Assembly: GCF_025960985.1 (NCBI RefSeq)
Contig: NZ_JAOQMX010000005.1
Coordinates: 85,330-149,329 of the forward strand
DNA length: 64,000 nucleotides
Direction of reading: 5' to 3'
Source: Flavobacterium psychraerolatum
Lineage (GTDB): Bacteria; Bacteroidota; Bacteroidia; Flavobacteriales; Flavobacteriaceae
Shown: piece after piece, positions 56,805-64,000 of the stretch
Layout: every line of letters begins with the position of its first letter
Position numbering within the stretch: the stretch's first letter is position 1
Position numbers and translations under genes: made by a program
The notes under the pieces: model-generated
Told to the model about the DNA's origin: nothing
What the model saw: the letters and a program-made list of their open reading frames with translations, nothing else
Database searches by the model: none

Positions 56805-57131
56805 ATGAAAAAATTATTTTTTACTGTTGCATTTATTACTGTGAATGCAATAACATTTGCTCAATCATCAACCTATATAAGTGGTTATACAAAAAGCAAC
56901 GGAACCTATGTCCAAGGGTATAACAAAACAACCACAGACAATACAAATACTAATAATTATTCAACACAAGGAAACTACAATCCTTACAACGGAAATGCAG
57001 GAACAAAACCAAGAGACTACTCTACTGAATCAAGCAATTATAGTGCAGACAAAAATGTTCAAACTGGCTCTCGAGGTGGTCAATACTACATTAATAGCAA
57101 TGGAAATAAAACTTATGTCCCTAAACAATAA
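56805..57131 (+). CDS. Small secreted protein with GSRGGQYYINSNGNKTYV motif
   Basis: 108 aa from the ATG at 56805, preferred over an ATG 8 codons earlier because MKKLFFTVAFITVNAITFAQ is a standard signal peptide. The mature part has a YxSGYTKSNGTYVQGYNK repeat-like block, an Asn/Thr/Tyr-rich low-complexity middle, and a C-terminal GSRGGQYYINSNGNKTYVPK. The C-terminal motif resembles the short basic adaptor-type sequence seen in several flavobacterial small exported proteins. Function unknown. It is followed by another small ORF 57 bp later. Confidence 0.75.
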   Translation: MKKLFFTVAFITVNAITFAQSSTYISGYTKSNGTYVQGYNKTTTDNTNTNNYSTQGNYNPYNGNAGTKPRDYSTESSNYSADKNVQTGSRGGQYYINSNGNKTYVPKQ

Positions 57132-57188
57132 TTTTAAAATAACTGTTTTATCTAAAAAGGTGAAGCATAAAACTTTAAAAAAATTGTT

Positions 57189-57384
57189 ATGGAATTTATA
57201 ATTCTATTAATAGTACTAGTGGTATTTGTTTTCTTAGTTAGAATGTTTGGAGCTTGGATGTTGAGATTAGATGAAGTATTTAACTTCAAAAGAACAAACA
57301 AAACTATTGAAATGTATATCTGAAAAAATAAAAGAAGAAACCACATTAGCACAAATTAAAAAAATTCTAACTCTCTATGCTTAA
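57189..57384 (+). pseudogene. Small membrane protein ORF with probable frameshift
   Basis: Reading starts MEFIILLIVLVVFVFLVRMFG with one transmembrane helix and in the first frame stops at 57323 after 44 codons. Switching frame near 57275 gives a more protein-like continuation (KEQTKLLKCISEKIKEETTLAQIKK) ending at 57384. The joined product (about 65 aa, one helix plus amphipathic tail) looks more natural than either frame alone. It may be a natural frameshift, a sequencing error, or simply a 44-aa protein. Confidence 0.4.
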
Positions 57385-57387
57385 TAA

Positions 57388-57497
57388 CCAATACAAAAAG
57401 GGGCTTATTTCATTTTTTGACTATTTAGCCTCTTTCCTTGTTGGGGTCTAGCTTTAGACTTCAACGTCACCGAATACCTCAATCCCTCATGTAGTAA
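57388..57497 (+). repeat. Dispersed hairpin repeat, diverged copy E
   Basis: The order of blocks follows copy C (CCAATAC, AAAAAGGGGCTTATTTCA, CTCTTTCCTTGTTG, GGGTCTAGC) and ends AATCCCTCATG. The 5' end motif is lost. The 57500-57780 stretch after it shows no gene. Confidence 0.5.
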
Positions 57498-57839
57498 GTA
57501 ACTTAATTATTTGGAAATTAAATATACTAAATAAGCTAATCACAACCTCTCAGATTTCCAATAATAGCTCAGAAAAAAAAATGCTTTCTTAATCCTGATC
57601 TCAAATCAACAAATGATGTTGTTTTCATGATTTCTTCGTTACTATCAATGAGTTTGCTAACCGCAATTCTTTATAAATGATTAAGTGGAATTCCTTAAAA
57701 TGATAAACTTTATGGATTTCAATTATATTAGGTTGATACTTCTAAATATATTCTAACTAATATGTTCAGTAATTTCTCCTATGTTCAAAAAAAATCCGAT
57801 TACCAAAATTTTCATGCATCTAACAAGATTTAATCGTGA

Positions 57840-59873
57840 CTATTTTTCTTTAAGTAGGGTTACAATAAACGTAGTCCCCTTTTCAACTTCACTTGTTACT
57901 GAGATATTCCCACCATTTTTAGTTATAAATTCTTTACAAAGTATAAGTCCAAGTCCTGTACCTATTTCATTATTAGTTCCTTTAGTTGAAATATTTGAAT
58001 CTATTCTGAATAATTCCTCAATAACTTTTGAATCAATTCCCACTCCATTATCAATAAAGTGAAGTTCAATAGTATCCTTATTTTCTTTATAATTAATAGT
58101 AACCTTTCCACCTTGAGGAGTAAATTTGATTGCATTATTTACCAAATTACTAATAAAAGTTATAGCAGTATTTTTATCAATTGATAATATAGCTTCTGAT
58201 GGAATATTTACTGTAATCTGAATATCTTTTTCTAGAGCACTCCGTGAATAAGGAGCGATACTCATTTCTATAAGTATTTTTAGATTAATCCTTTCTTTAT
58301 TAATTTTTATTCTTCCTGTTTGTGTTCTAGCCCATGTAAGCAAGTTGGTCAGTAAATTAAAAGCTAGTTTTGAAGATATATTCAATGAAGTAATCAATTC
58401 CTTTTTCTCAGCGTCATCAATCTCATCATAATCTTCAACTAATAAAGAGGTAATTCCTAAAATATTATTAAAAGGACTTCTAAGATCATGAGAAATAATA
58501 CCGAAGAACTTATCCTTGGTTGAGTTTGATTCTTTAAGCTCATCACGTTGTTTCGAAATAACATCATTTTTCTGAATCAATAATTGATTTGCCTTTTTCT
58601 TAATCACAAATTGATATAGCAGAATGATAATCAATACTAATATTACCAAAGAGATCAATATGAAGGAATTTCTCAGATTTGTTTGTTTTTCAATAGCTAA
58701 TTCTTGAATCAGACTATTTTTTCGTAGTAATTCATTTTCTTTATCCTTTTTTTCACTATCGTATTTGGTTTGCATTTCTGCAATTTGTTTCGATCTGTTT
58801 TTATTATAGACACTATCTTTTAATGCAATATACTTTTCTAGATAAACTAACGATTTATCTAAATTACCAATATCTTTATGTAAATCCGATTGTATTTTGT
58901 AAATGTCTAGTAATTCTTCTTTAGCATCTAATATTAAAGCCAATTTAAATGCTTTTTTATAATATAAATCCGCAGAGCCAAATCTGAGCTGTTCTTTATG
59001 AATAAGTCCTATGCTTTTGTTAGCAAGTAATACACCAAATTGATCATTAATTTTTTCACTTAATAGATGTGATTCTTTAAAATACTTTAAGGCACTATTA
59101 TAATTTTTAAGTTGGTATTCTGAGTTTCCAATATTATACAAACTTATTGTCGTTCCATAATTATTTTTGTTTTGTTTGTTTAGCACAAGCGTTTTGATAT
59201 AGGTTGCTTTCGCTTTTTCATGATCTTCTTGGGCTTCATAAATTTGCCCTAGAGTATTAAGCTGTGCAGACAAATAACTATCACCACCTTCTTTTTCAGA
59301 TAGATCAATAGCTTCTTCAATATACTCAAGCGCTTTAGAATAATTTTCTTGAGCTAAATATATTGAACTGATATTACCAATAATTTTGATGTAAGAATGT
59401 GTATACCCATTTTCTTCTGAAATTTTTAAAGATTTTAAATAACATTTCAAAGCATTCTTATAGTCTGATAAGTCTTTATAAACAATCCCTATATTACTCA
59501 ATAAGGAACATATACCGTTTTGATTGTTAATCTCTTCATATATTTTTAAAGATTTTTGATAATTTTTTAATGCTAGTTGAAATTCACTTTTGGCCCAATA
59601 ATTAACTCCAATAATTTGCAATGATTTTGCAATATTTTCTTTGCTATTTTCTTTAAGTGCAAGTGAGTAAGCCATTTTTGCATACTTAAGCCCTTTATCT
59701 GGTGAAACATTCCAATAGGCATATGCTAGTTTATTTAACACTTCAACTTTCTTAATCCCTTGTTTACTAGGTAATTGAAATTCTAAACTGTTTATTTGAC
59801 TTTGTGCAAATAAACAATTTGAAAGAAGTAAAAGAATAATGAATAAAGCCTTTTTCATAAAACTATTTTTCAA
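57840..59873 (-). CDS. TPR-containing sensor histidine kinase
   Basis: 677 aa. Signal peptide (MKKALFIILLLLSNCLFAQ; an ATG five codons earlier is also possible), then six to seven TPR repeats (about 35-330; for example KSEFQLALKNYQKSLKIYEE and LYDIYKIQSDLHKDIGNLDK), a coiled linker, one transmembrane helix (about 405-425), H-box FGIISHDLRSPFNNI (about 455), N-box FISNLVNNAIKF, G1 DNGVGID and G2 GTGLGLILC. The sensor is probably periplasmic TPR repeats. No response regulator is adjacent. The stimulus is unknown. Confidence 0.92.
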   Translation of the reverse strand: MKNSFMKKALFIILLLLSNCLFAQSQINSLEFQLPSKQGIKKVEVLNKLAYAYWNVSPDKGLKYAKMAYSLALKENSKENIAKSLQIIGVNYWAKSEFQLALKNYQKSLKIYEEINNQNGICSLLSNIGIVYKDLSDYKNALKCYLKSLKISEENGYTHSYIKIIGNISSIYLAQENYSKALEYIEEAIDLSEKEGGDSYLSAQLNTLGQIYEAQEDHEKAKATYIKTLVLNKQNKNNYGTTISLYNIGNSEYQLKNYNSALKYFKESHLLSEKINDQFGVLLANKSIGLIHKEQLRFGSADLYYKKAFKLALILDAKEELLDIYKIQSDLHKDIGNLDKSLVYLEKYIALKDSVYNKNRSKQIAEMQTKYDSEKKDKENELLRKNSLIQELAIEKQTNLRNSFILISLVILVLIIILLYQFVIKKKANQLLIQKNDVISKQRDELKESNSTKDKFFGIISHDLRSPFNNILGITSLLVEDYDEIDDAEKKELITSLNISSKLAFNLLTNLLTWARTQTGRIKINKERINLKILIEMSIAPYSRSALEKDIQITVNIPSEAILSIDKNTAITFISNLVNNAIKFTPQGGKVTINYKENKDTIELHFIDNGVGIDSKVIEELFRIDSNISTKGTNNEIGTGLGLILCKEFITKNGGNISVTSEVEKGTTFIVTLLKEK

Positions 59874-60183
59874 GAGACAGAAGATATTATTTATAATTTA
59901 AACAAATTGAATCATAATTCTTATATAACATTGGCTTCTGTATTTTGGTAATCCATTTTTTAACAAAGAGTTTTAACATATCTCTTATTAGAACTATAAA
60001 AAGCTTGTTTTTTACTAATATACAATTTATGACCATACATAAATATTAAATTCATCAATTTTTACATTTATTTAAAAAAGAAAAGAGCTACAACCTTTAA
60101 TTTTACACTTAATTCTGTTTATAAAAACCTATAAATTAAGTATCTTACTATTTAAAGATTATACCCTCATTTAAATTTCCCTT
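59874..60183. other. Divergent intergenic region, kinase / UDG
   Basis: 310 bp, very AT-rich, no supported gene. No convincing TAnnTTTG element was found. Confidence 0.5.
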
Positions 60184-60759
60184 ATGGAAGAACTTTTGGA
60201 ACAAATAAGAGCGTGTACAGTTTGTAAAAAACACCTTCCATTGGGTGCTAATCCTATCGTTGCCGCTAATTACTTTAGTAAAATTATCATTATAGGTCAA
60301 GCACCTGGACGCATTGTACACACTACAGGAATTCCTTGGAACGATAAAAGTGGGGACAACTTACGCAATTGGTTAGACGTAGATAAAGAAACGTTTTACA
60401 ACCCTACTATTTTTGCATTGATTCCTATGGGGTTTTGTTATCCTGGAACTGGAAAATCAGGGGACCTTTTACCACGTCCAGAATGTGCACCGTTATGGCA
60501 TGAGAAATTACTACAGGCGATGCCAAATGTAAAGCTAATTTTATTGTTGGGAAAAACGGCGCAAAATTATTATTTGCATACCAATACAAAAAAAAATTTA
60601 ACTACAACGGTGCAACAATTCGAAAGTTATTTACCAAAATACTTTCCGTTACCACATCCTTCACCAACAAATAATATTTGGCATGCCAAAAATAAATGGT
60701 TTTCAATTACTGTTCTTCCACAATTAAAAAATAAAATTGCCGCAATTATTAAGAGCTAA
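60184..60759 (+). CDS. Uracil-DNA glycosylase family protein
   Basis: 191 aa UDG-fold protein. KIIIIGQAPGRIVHTTGIPWND (about 35-56) contains the GQAPG loop and an adjacent GIPWNDKSGD segment, and KLILLLGKTAQNYYL plus a C-terminal PHPSP (about 158) match the family. There are Cys residues near the N-terminus (CTVCKK), but the four-Cys Fe-S pattern of family 4 is not clear. Likely removes uracil or another damaged base from DNA. Start at 60184 (MEELLEQIRACTVCKK) looks right. Confidence 0.85.
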   Translation: MEELLEQIRACTVCKKHLPLGANPIVAANYFSKIIIIGQAPGRIVHTTGIPWNDKSGDNLRNWLDVDKETFYNPTIFALIPMGFCYPGTGKSGDLLPRPECAPLWHEKLLQAMPNVKLILLLGKTAQNYYLHTNTKKNLTTTVQQFESYLPKYFPLPHPSPTNNIWHAKNKWFSITVLPQLKNKIAAIIKS

Positions 60760-60839
60760 TACTTTCAATCCAATAAGGTTAATCAAAACTATAAATTTTG
60801 TAGCTTAAAAAACAATAAACCTTTTGCAACTAAAATCGA

Positions 60840-61077
60840 CAAAGTTTTTCATTCAGGAATAATCGCTACACAAACTACTTCCGTTCTGGGTTTAATAAAC
60901 GTTTGGTTTATAGAAACCGCATTGCAAATGCTATAATTTTCTATTTTAAGAAAGTAGGTACTCTTTACAAATAAACCCGAATTTGGACAGATAAACGAAC
61001 ATGTCGAAATTTTCAATCAAAATGGTGATTTAGTGCTTGTGTGCGACCATATTTTATTAGCAAAAAAGAAAATATAA
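60840..61077 (+). pseudogene. MaoC-like hot-dog dehydratase remnant (C-terminal)
   Basis: In one frame, LINVWFIETALQML (with stops after it) and then NKPEFGQINEHVEIFNQNG and LVLVCDHILLAKKK read like the end of a MaoC family dehydratase. The frame has TAA and TAG stops around 60933 and 60953 and no intact start. The upstream part cannot be recovered. It is therefore a decayed gene between the UDG gene and the fucosidase gene. No intact MaoC gene is in this window to compare with. Confidence 0.5.
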
Positions 61078-61130
61078 CTTTTGTTCTACTATAATGGACA
61101 TATGTGAAGGCCTTCCTTAGCCGTTTCGCC

Positions 61131-61138
61131 TATGTTTG
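61131..61138 (+). promoter_or_regulatory. Bacteroidota -7 element of the fucosidase gene
   Basis: TATGTTTG matches TAnnTTTG, 25 bp before the chosen ATG at 61164. Confidence 0.5.
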
Positions 61139-61163
61139 TACAACCAAAAAACTACAAAATATT

Positions 61164-62729
61164 ATGAAAAATACTGTTTTAGGATTAGTGACTATTGCAT
61201 TAGTATCCTGCAATGCACAACAGAAAACAACCAAAAATAAAGTTGCAGACAAAAAGATTGAATACAAAGCCGATTGGAAATCATTGGAGCAACACAAAAC
61301 ACCTGAATGGTTCTTGGATGCTAAGTTCGGAATCTACTGCCACTGGGGACCGTACTCGGTTCCAGAATATAAAAACGAATGGTACTCGCACTGGATGTAC
61401 GTGAATAAGGACAATCCTGAGGCTAGGAAAGGGAAAGAAAGTGAGTATTATACGCATCATGTGAACACTTACGGACCACTGGATAAATTTGGTTACAAAG
61501 ATTTCATTCCGATGTTTAAGGCTGAAAAGTTTGACGCTGCTGCTTGGGCAGATTTATTTGAAAAATCAGGTGCAAAATTCTCCGGACCCGTTTCTGAACA
61601 TGCCGATGGTTTTGCCATGTGGGATAGTGATTTGACCAAATGGGATGCCAAAGAAATGGGACCTAAGCGTGATATCATGGGCGAATTGTCTAAAGAAATC
61701 AGAAAAAGAGGGATGAAATTTATCGCGACTTTTCACCGCCAATGGTTGTATGCTTGGTACCCAACTTGGGATGAAACTACCGATGCATCAGACCCAAGAT
61801 ATGCTGGTTTGTACGGTCCAAAAGTTAAAAAAGGAGATTTTCTTTTCCCAGACAATCCAAATAGAAAAAAACTAGGAGCGGCATCTTATTACCCACTGGC
61901 TGACGAACAATTTAACAAAGAATGGTTGGCTCGTTTGAAGGAGATTACCAATAAATACAACCCAGATATGGTTTGGTTTGATAACAAAATGGACATTATT
62001 GGTGAAGATTACCGCAAAGAATTCCTAGAGTATTATTACAACCATGCGGAGAAAAATAATCAAGAAGTAGTTTCAACTTACAAATTTCATGATTTTGCCG
62101 AAGGGACGGCCGTACTCGATTTGGAACGAGCAAGAATGAGTGAGAAAAAAGATTTCCCGTGGTTGACAGATGATTCTATTGACTGGAAATCATGGTCACA
62201 CATTTCTGATCCAAACTACAAATCGACCAATCGTTTACTTGATTTCTTGATAGATGTAGTGAGTAAAAACGGGGCGGTTCTATTGAATATCACACCAAAA
62301 GCAAATGGTGAAATTCCAGAACCGGTCAAAGAACGTTTGCTACAAATGGGAGATTGGTTGCGTACCAATGGAGAAGCTATTTACGGCACACGCACTTTTG
62401 ATATCTACGGCGAAGGCGATGCAGAAGTAAAAGAAGGCCATTTGAGTGAAGACAAAAATGCTGATAATACGGCCAAAGATATTCGTTTTACTAGAAAAGG
62501 AGAGGTTGTTTATGCAACGGTTCTAGATTGGCCAACCGACAATAAATTAGTAATTCATTCCTTCAAAAAAGGAAGTCCGTATTTGACCAAAGGTATCGAA
62601 TCGATTGAATTTTTGGCTAACAAGAAAAAAATGAAATTCACGGTGGAGAACGACGGATTACACATTCAATTACCAAAAGAAAAAGTAGGTGATTATGCTT
62701 TTGCATTCAAAATAACACCAAAGAAATAG
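61164..62729 (+). CDS. Alpha-L-fucosidase, GH29 family, lipoprotein
   Basis: 521 aa from the ATG at 61164 (MKNTVLGLVTIALVSC, lipobox Cys about 16). A GTG at 61104 would give 20 extra residues that are not signal-like. GH29 features: WFLDAKFGIYCHWGPYSVPE (about 53), KFSGPVSEHADGFAMWDSDL, and PDMVWFDNKMDI (about 276) where the nucleophile Asp is expected. It cleaves terminal alpha-L-fucose from glycans outside the cytoplasm. It is followed by a repeat copy and a sulfatase gene, suggesting a locus for sulfated fucans. Confidence 0.93.
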   Translation: MKNTVLGLVTIALVSCNAQQKTTKNKVADKKIEYKADWKSLEQHKTPEWFLDAKFGIYCHWGPYSVPEYKNEWYSHWMYVNKDNPEARKGKESEYYTHHVNTYGPLDKFGYKDFIPMFKAEKFDAAAWADLFEKSGAKFSGPVSEHADGFAMWDSDLTKWDAKEMGPKRDIMGELSKEIRKRGMKFIATFHRQWLYAWYPTWDETTDASDPRYAGLYGPKVKKGDFLFPDNPNRKKLGAASYYPLADEQFNKEWLARLKEITNKYNPDMVWFDNKMDIIGEDYRKEFLEYYYNHAEKNNQEVVSTYKFHDFAEGTAVLDLERARMSEKKDFPWLTDDSIDWKSWSHISDPNYKSTNRLLDFLIDVVSKNGAVLLNITPKANGEIPEPVKERLLQMGDWLRTNGEAIYGTRTFDIYGEGDAEVKEGHLSEDKNADNTAKDIRFTRKGEVVYATVLDWPTDNKLVIHSFKKGSPYLTKGIESIEFLANKKKMKFTVENDGLHIQLPKEKVGDYAFAFKITPKK

Positions 62730-62740
62730 TTTTAAAAGCA

Positions 62741-62890
62741 TTTGGGCGTGACCCGCTGAAAAACGCGGGTCGGGCTATGCGCTACAATCTTTTACGGGGC
62801 AGAAAAAGCCCCATAAAAGGATTTCCGCTTCAAACGAAGTTCACAGAACACCGCTAAAAAATAAAAGTATAGTGATGTAATCCCTCACGC
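62741..62890 (+). repeat. Dispersed hairpin repeat, copy D (longest)
   Basis: Begins TTTGGGCGTGACCCG with hairpin GACCCGC/GCGGGTC, then GGTCGGGCTATGCGCTACAATC, a second stem CTTTTACGGGGC/GCCCCATAAAAGG, GATTTCCGCTTC, and ends AATCCCTCACGC. It sits between the fucosidase and sulfatase genes. Confidence 0.85.
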
Positions 62891-62936
62891 AAAACAGACA
62901 AGAGGTGAAATCTTCATAAATAGTAAAATTTAAAAC

Positions 62937-64000
62937 ATGAAAAAGACAGGATTATCAATCACATTGGCAGTACTCCTTTTTTGTCAATTGTCTATAAGTC
63001 AACGTTCTAGCAACAAACAGCCCAACATCATTTACATCATGTCTGATGATCATACCGCTCAAGCTATTGGTGCTTACGGGAGTCGTTTGGCAAAATTAAA
63101 CCCAACGCCTACCATCGATAAATTAGCAGCCGAGGGAATGCTTTTCGAAAATGCTTTTGTAACCAACTCCATTTGTACGCCTAGTCGCGCGTGTATTATC
63201 ACAGGTCAGTATTCACAGACCAATGGTGTTTTGGACTTGGATGGCGAATTGGACCCCGCCAAAGAATACTTGCCAATGGAAATGAAAAAGCTGGGATATA
63301 CCACAGCGATGATTGGAAAATGGCATTTGAAAAACGAACCTTCAGCCTTTGATTACTACAAAGTTTTGCATTCGCAAGGAAAGTATTTCAACCCTACTTT
63401 TTTCGAAAAAGGAAAAGGAGAATGGATGAAAAACGAAGTGAAATCAGTGGGTCATTCGACCGATGTGATTACCGATATCACTTTGGATTACTTGCAAAAA
63501 AGAGACAAATCAAAACCTTTTTTCATCATGCACCACTACAAAGCACCGCATGATATGTTTGAGTTCGCTCCACGATATGCCGATTATTTAAAAGACGTAG
63601 AAATTCCAGAACCAGCGAGTTTGTATTTTCAACCCAATTTTGGTTCAGAAGCCACGGTTGGTAAAAACGGAAAATTAGGTGCGGTTATTGGAAGCTCGGT
63701 TTCAGACCGACATTTATACCGAAACTATGTAAATATGCTTTTGAAGGATACTGTTTCTGGAACAATCGCTACTCATTTGGCTTATCAAGAATACTTAAAA
63801 AGATATTTAAGATGTGTTAAAGGCGTGGATGATAATTTGGCTCGATTGTTCGAATATCTAAAAAAAGAAGGTCTTTGGGAAAATACCGTAATCGTATATA
63901 CTGGTGACCAAGGAATGATGCTTGGTGAACATGATTTGATTGACAAACGCTGGATGTACGACGAATCGATGCGCATGCCGTTTATTGTTCATTATCCAAA
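62937..64000 (+). CDS. Sulfatase, exported (3' end beyond window)
   Basis: At least 354 aa in the window, open to the last base. A signal peptide (MKKTGLSITLAVLLFCQLSIS) has no clear lipobox. Sulfatase features: IIYIMSDDHTAQAIGAYG (metal Asp pair), NSICTPSRACIITGQ with the formylglycine Cys (CxPSR, about residue 81), MIGKWHL, and VIVYTGDQGMMLGEH as the distal metal site. MHHYKAPHDMF fits the conserved mid-region. It is probably in one unit with the fucosidase; the operon continues outside the window. The substrate is likely a sulfated glycan. Confidence 0.93.
   Translation, partial: MKKTGLSITLAVLLFCQLSISQRSSNKQPNIIYIMSDDHTAQAIGAYGSRLAKLNPTPTIDKLAAEGMLFENAFVTNSICTPSRACIITGQYSQTNGVLDLDGELDPAKEYLPMEMKKLGYTTAMIGKWHLKNEPSAFDYYKVLHSQGKYFNPTFFEKGKGEWMKNEVKSVGHSTDVITDITLDYLQKRDKSKPFFIMHHYKAPHDMFEFAPRYADYLKDVEIPEPASLYFQPNFGSEATVGKNGKLGAVIGSSVSDRHLYRNYVNMLLKDTVSGTIATHLAYQEYLKRYLRCVKGVDDNLARLFEYLKKEGLWENTVIVYTGDQGMMLGEHDLIDKRWMYDESMRMPFIVHYP

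Noticed and set aside
57594..57628. Minus-strand 17-codon peptide resembling the N-terminus of a Phd-type antitoxin (MKTTSFVDLRSGLRKHF)
   Set aside because: It stops after about 20 codons, there is no toxin gene next to it, and a match this short can arise by chance.
36170..62890. Dispersed repeats as CRISPR or IS elements
   Set aside because: Copies are scattered, not arrayed with spacers, and contain no transposase gene or obvious target-site duplications.

Overview
The window looks like chromosome from a flavobacterium (Bacteroidota, close to Flavobacterium). The supporting signs are AT-rich DNA, repeated TAnnTTTG promoter elements a short distance before genes, lipoprotein and signal peptides typical of the phylum, and family-typical genes such as a TonB-dependent receptor, the short arginine decarboxylase with a deoxyhypusine-synthase homologue, a geranylgeranylglyceryl-phosphate-synthase-type UbiA protein, and sulfatase/fucosidase genes. 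No phage, integrase, transposase, CRISPR array or obvious defence island is visible.

Layout. 0.2-14.6 kb, all minus strand: lon, an MFS permease and an M48 lipoprotein peptidase, then a glycogen/alpha-glucan cluster read glgA-glgC-glgE-glgB-GH31. 15.1-18 kb: an orphan membrane histidine kinase, msrB, and a TauE/SafE plus DUF1634 pair. 17.9-20.2 kb: a decayed heavy-metal efflux locus. The C-terminal half of a CzcA-type RND pump carries several stops and frameshifts, and at about 19.62 kb it is joined directly to a broken OmpR-type response regulator. 20.2-20.5 kb: two tandem tRNA-Val genes. 20.7-30.4 kb: ABC exporter, proline dehydrogenase, aroB, arginine decarboxylase, deoxyhypusine synthase homologue, an acidic small protein and recQ. 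30.5-35.4 kb: a TonB receptor, a TPR lipoprotein and a DUF4331 protein split into two separately exported halves. 36.4-39.2 kb: a sulfatase and an SGNH hydrolase. 39.4-44.7 kb: DUF2520 protein, KdsC-like phosphatase, UbiA prenyltransferase, Maf, MscS and a beta-barrel protein. 45-48.4 kb: ppx-ppk1-SixA-like phosphatase (polyphosphate). 48.7-50.2 kb: two paralogous CAP-domain lipoproteins. 50.5-54.3 kb: pdxH, rnz, a small conserved protein, pyrB, pyrR. 54.5-60.8 kb: small lipoprotein, ABC-F protein, small secreted proteins, a TPR histidine kinase and a UDG-family glycosylase. 60.8-64 kb: a MaoC dehydratase remnant, a GH29 fucosidase and a sulfatase cut by the window end, probably the edge of a sulfated-polysaccharide locus.

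An intergenic repeat family recurs five times (about 36.2, 38.1, 56.5, 57.4 and 62.8 kb, both orientations). It has conserved ends (TTTGGGCGTG and CCCTCACG) and a variable internal hairpin.

Most of the window is ordinary core genome. The items most worth a second look are the split DUF4331 / TPR / TonB-receptor cassette, the dispersed hairpin repeat family, the deletion-made regulator::pump chimera, and the arginine decarboxylase / DHS-like pair with a small Arg-containing upstream ORF and no agmatinase beside it. I did not find a clearly new multi-gene defence or mobile system.
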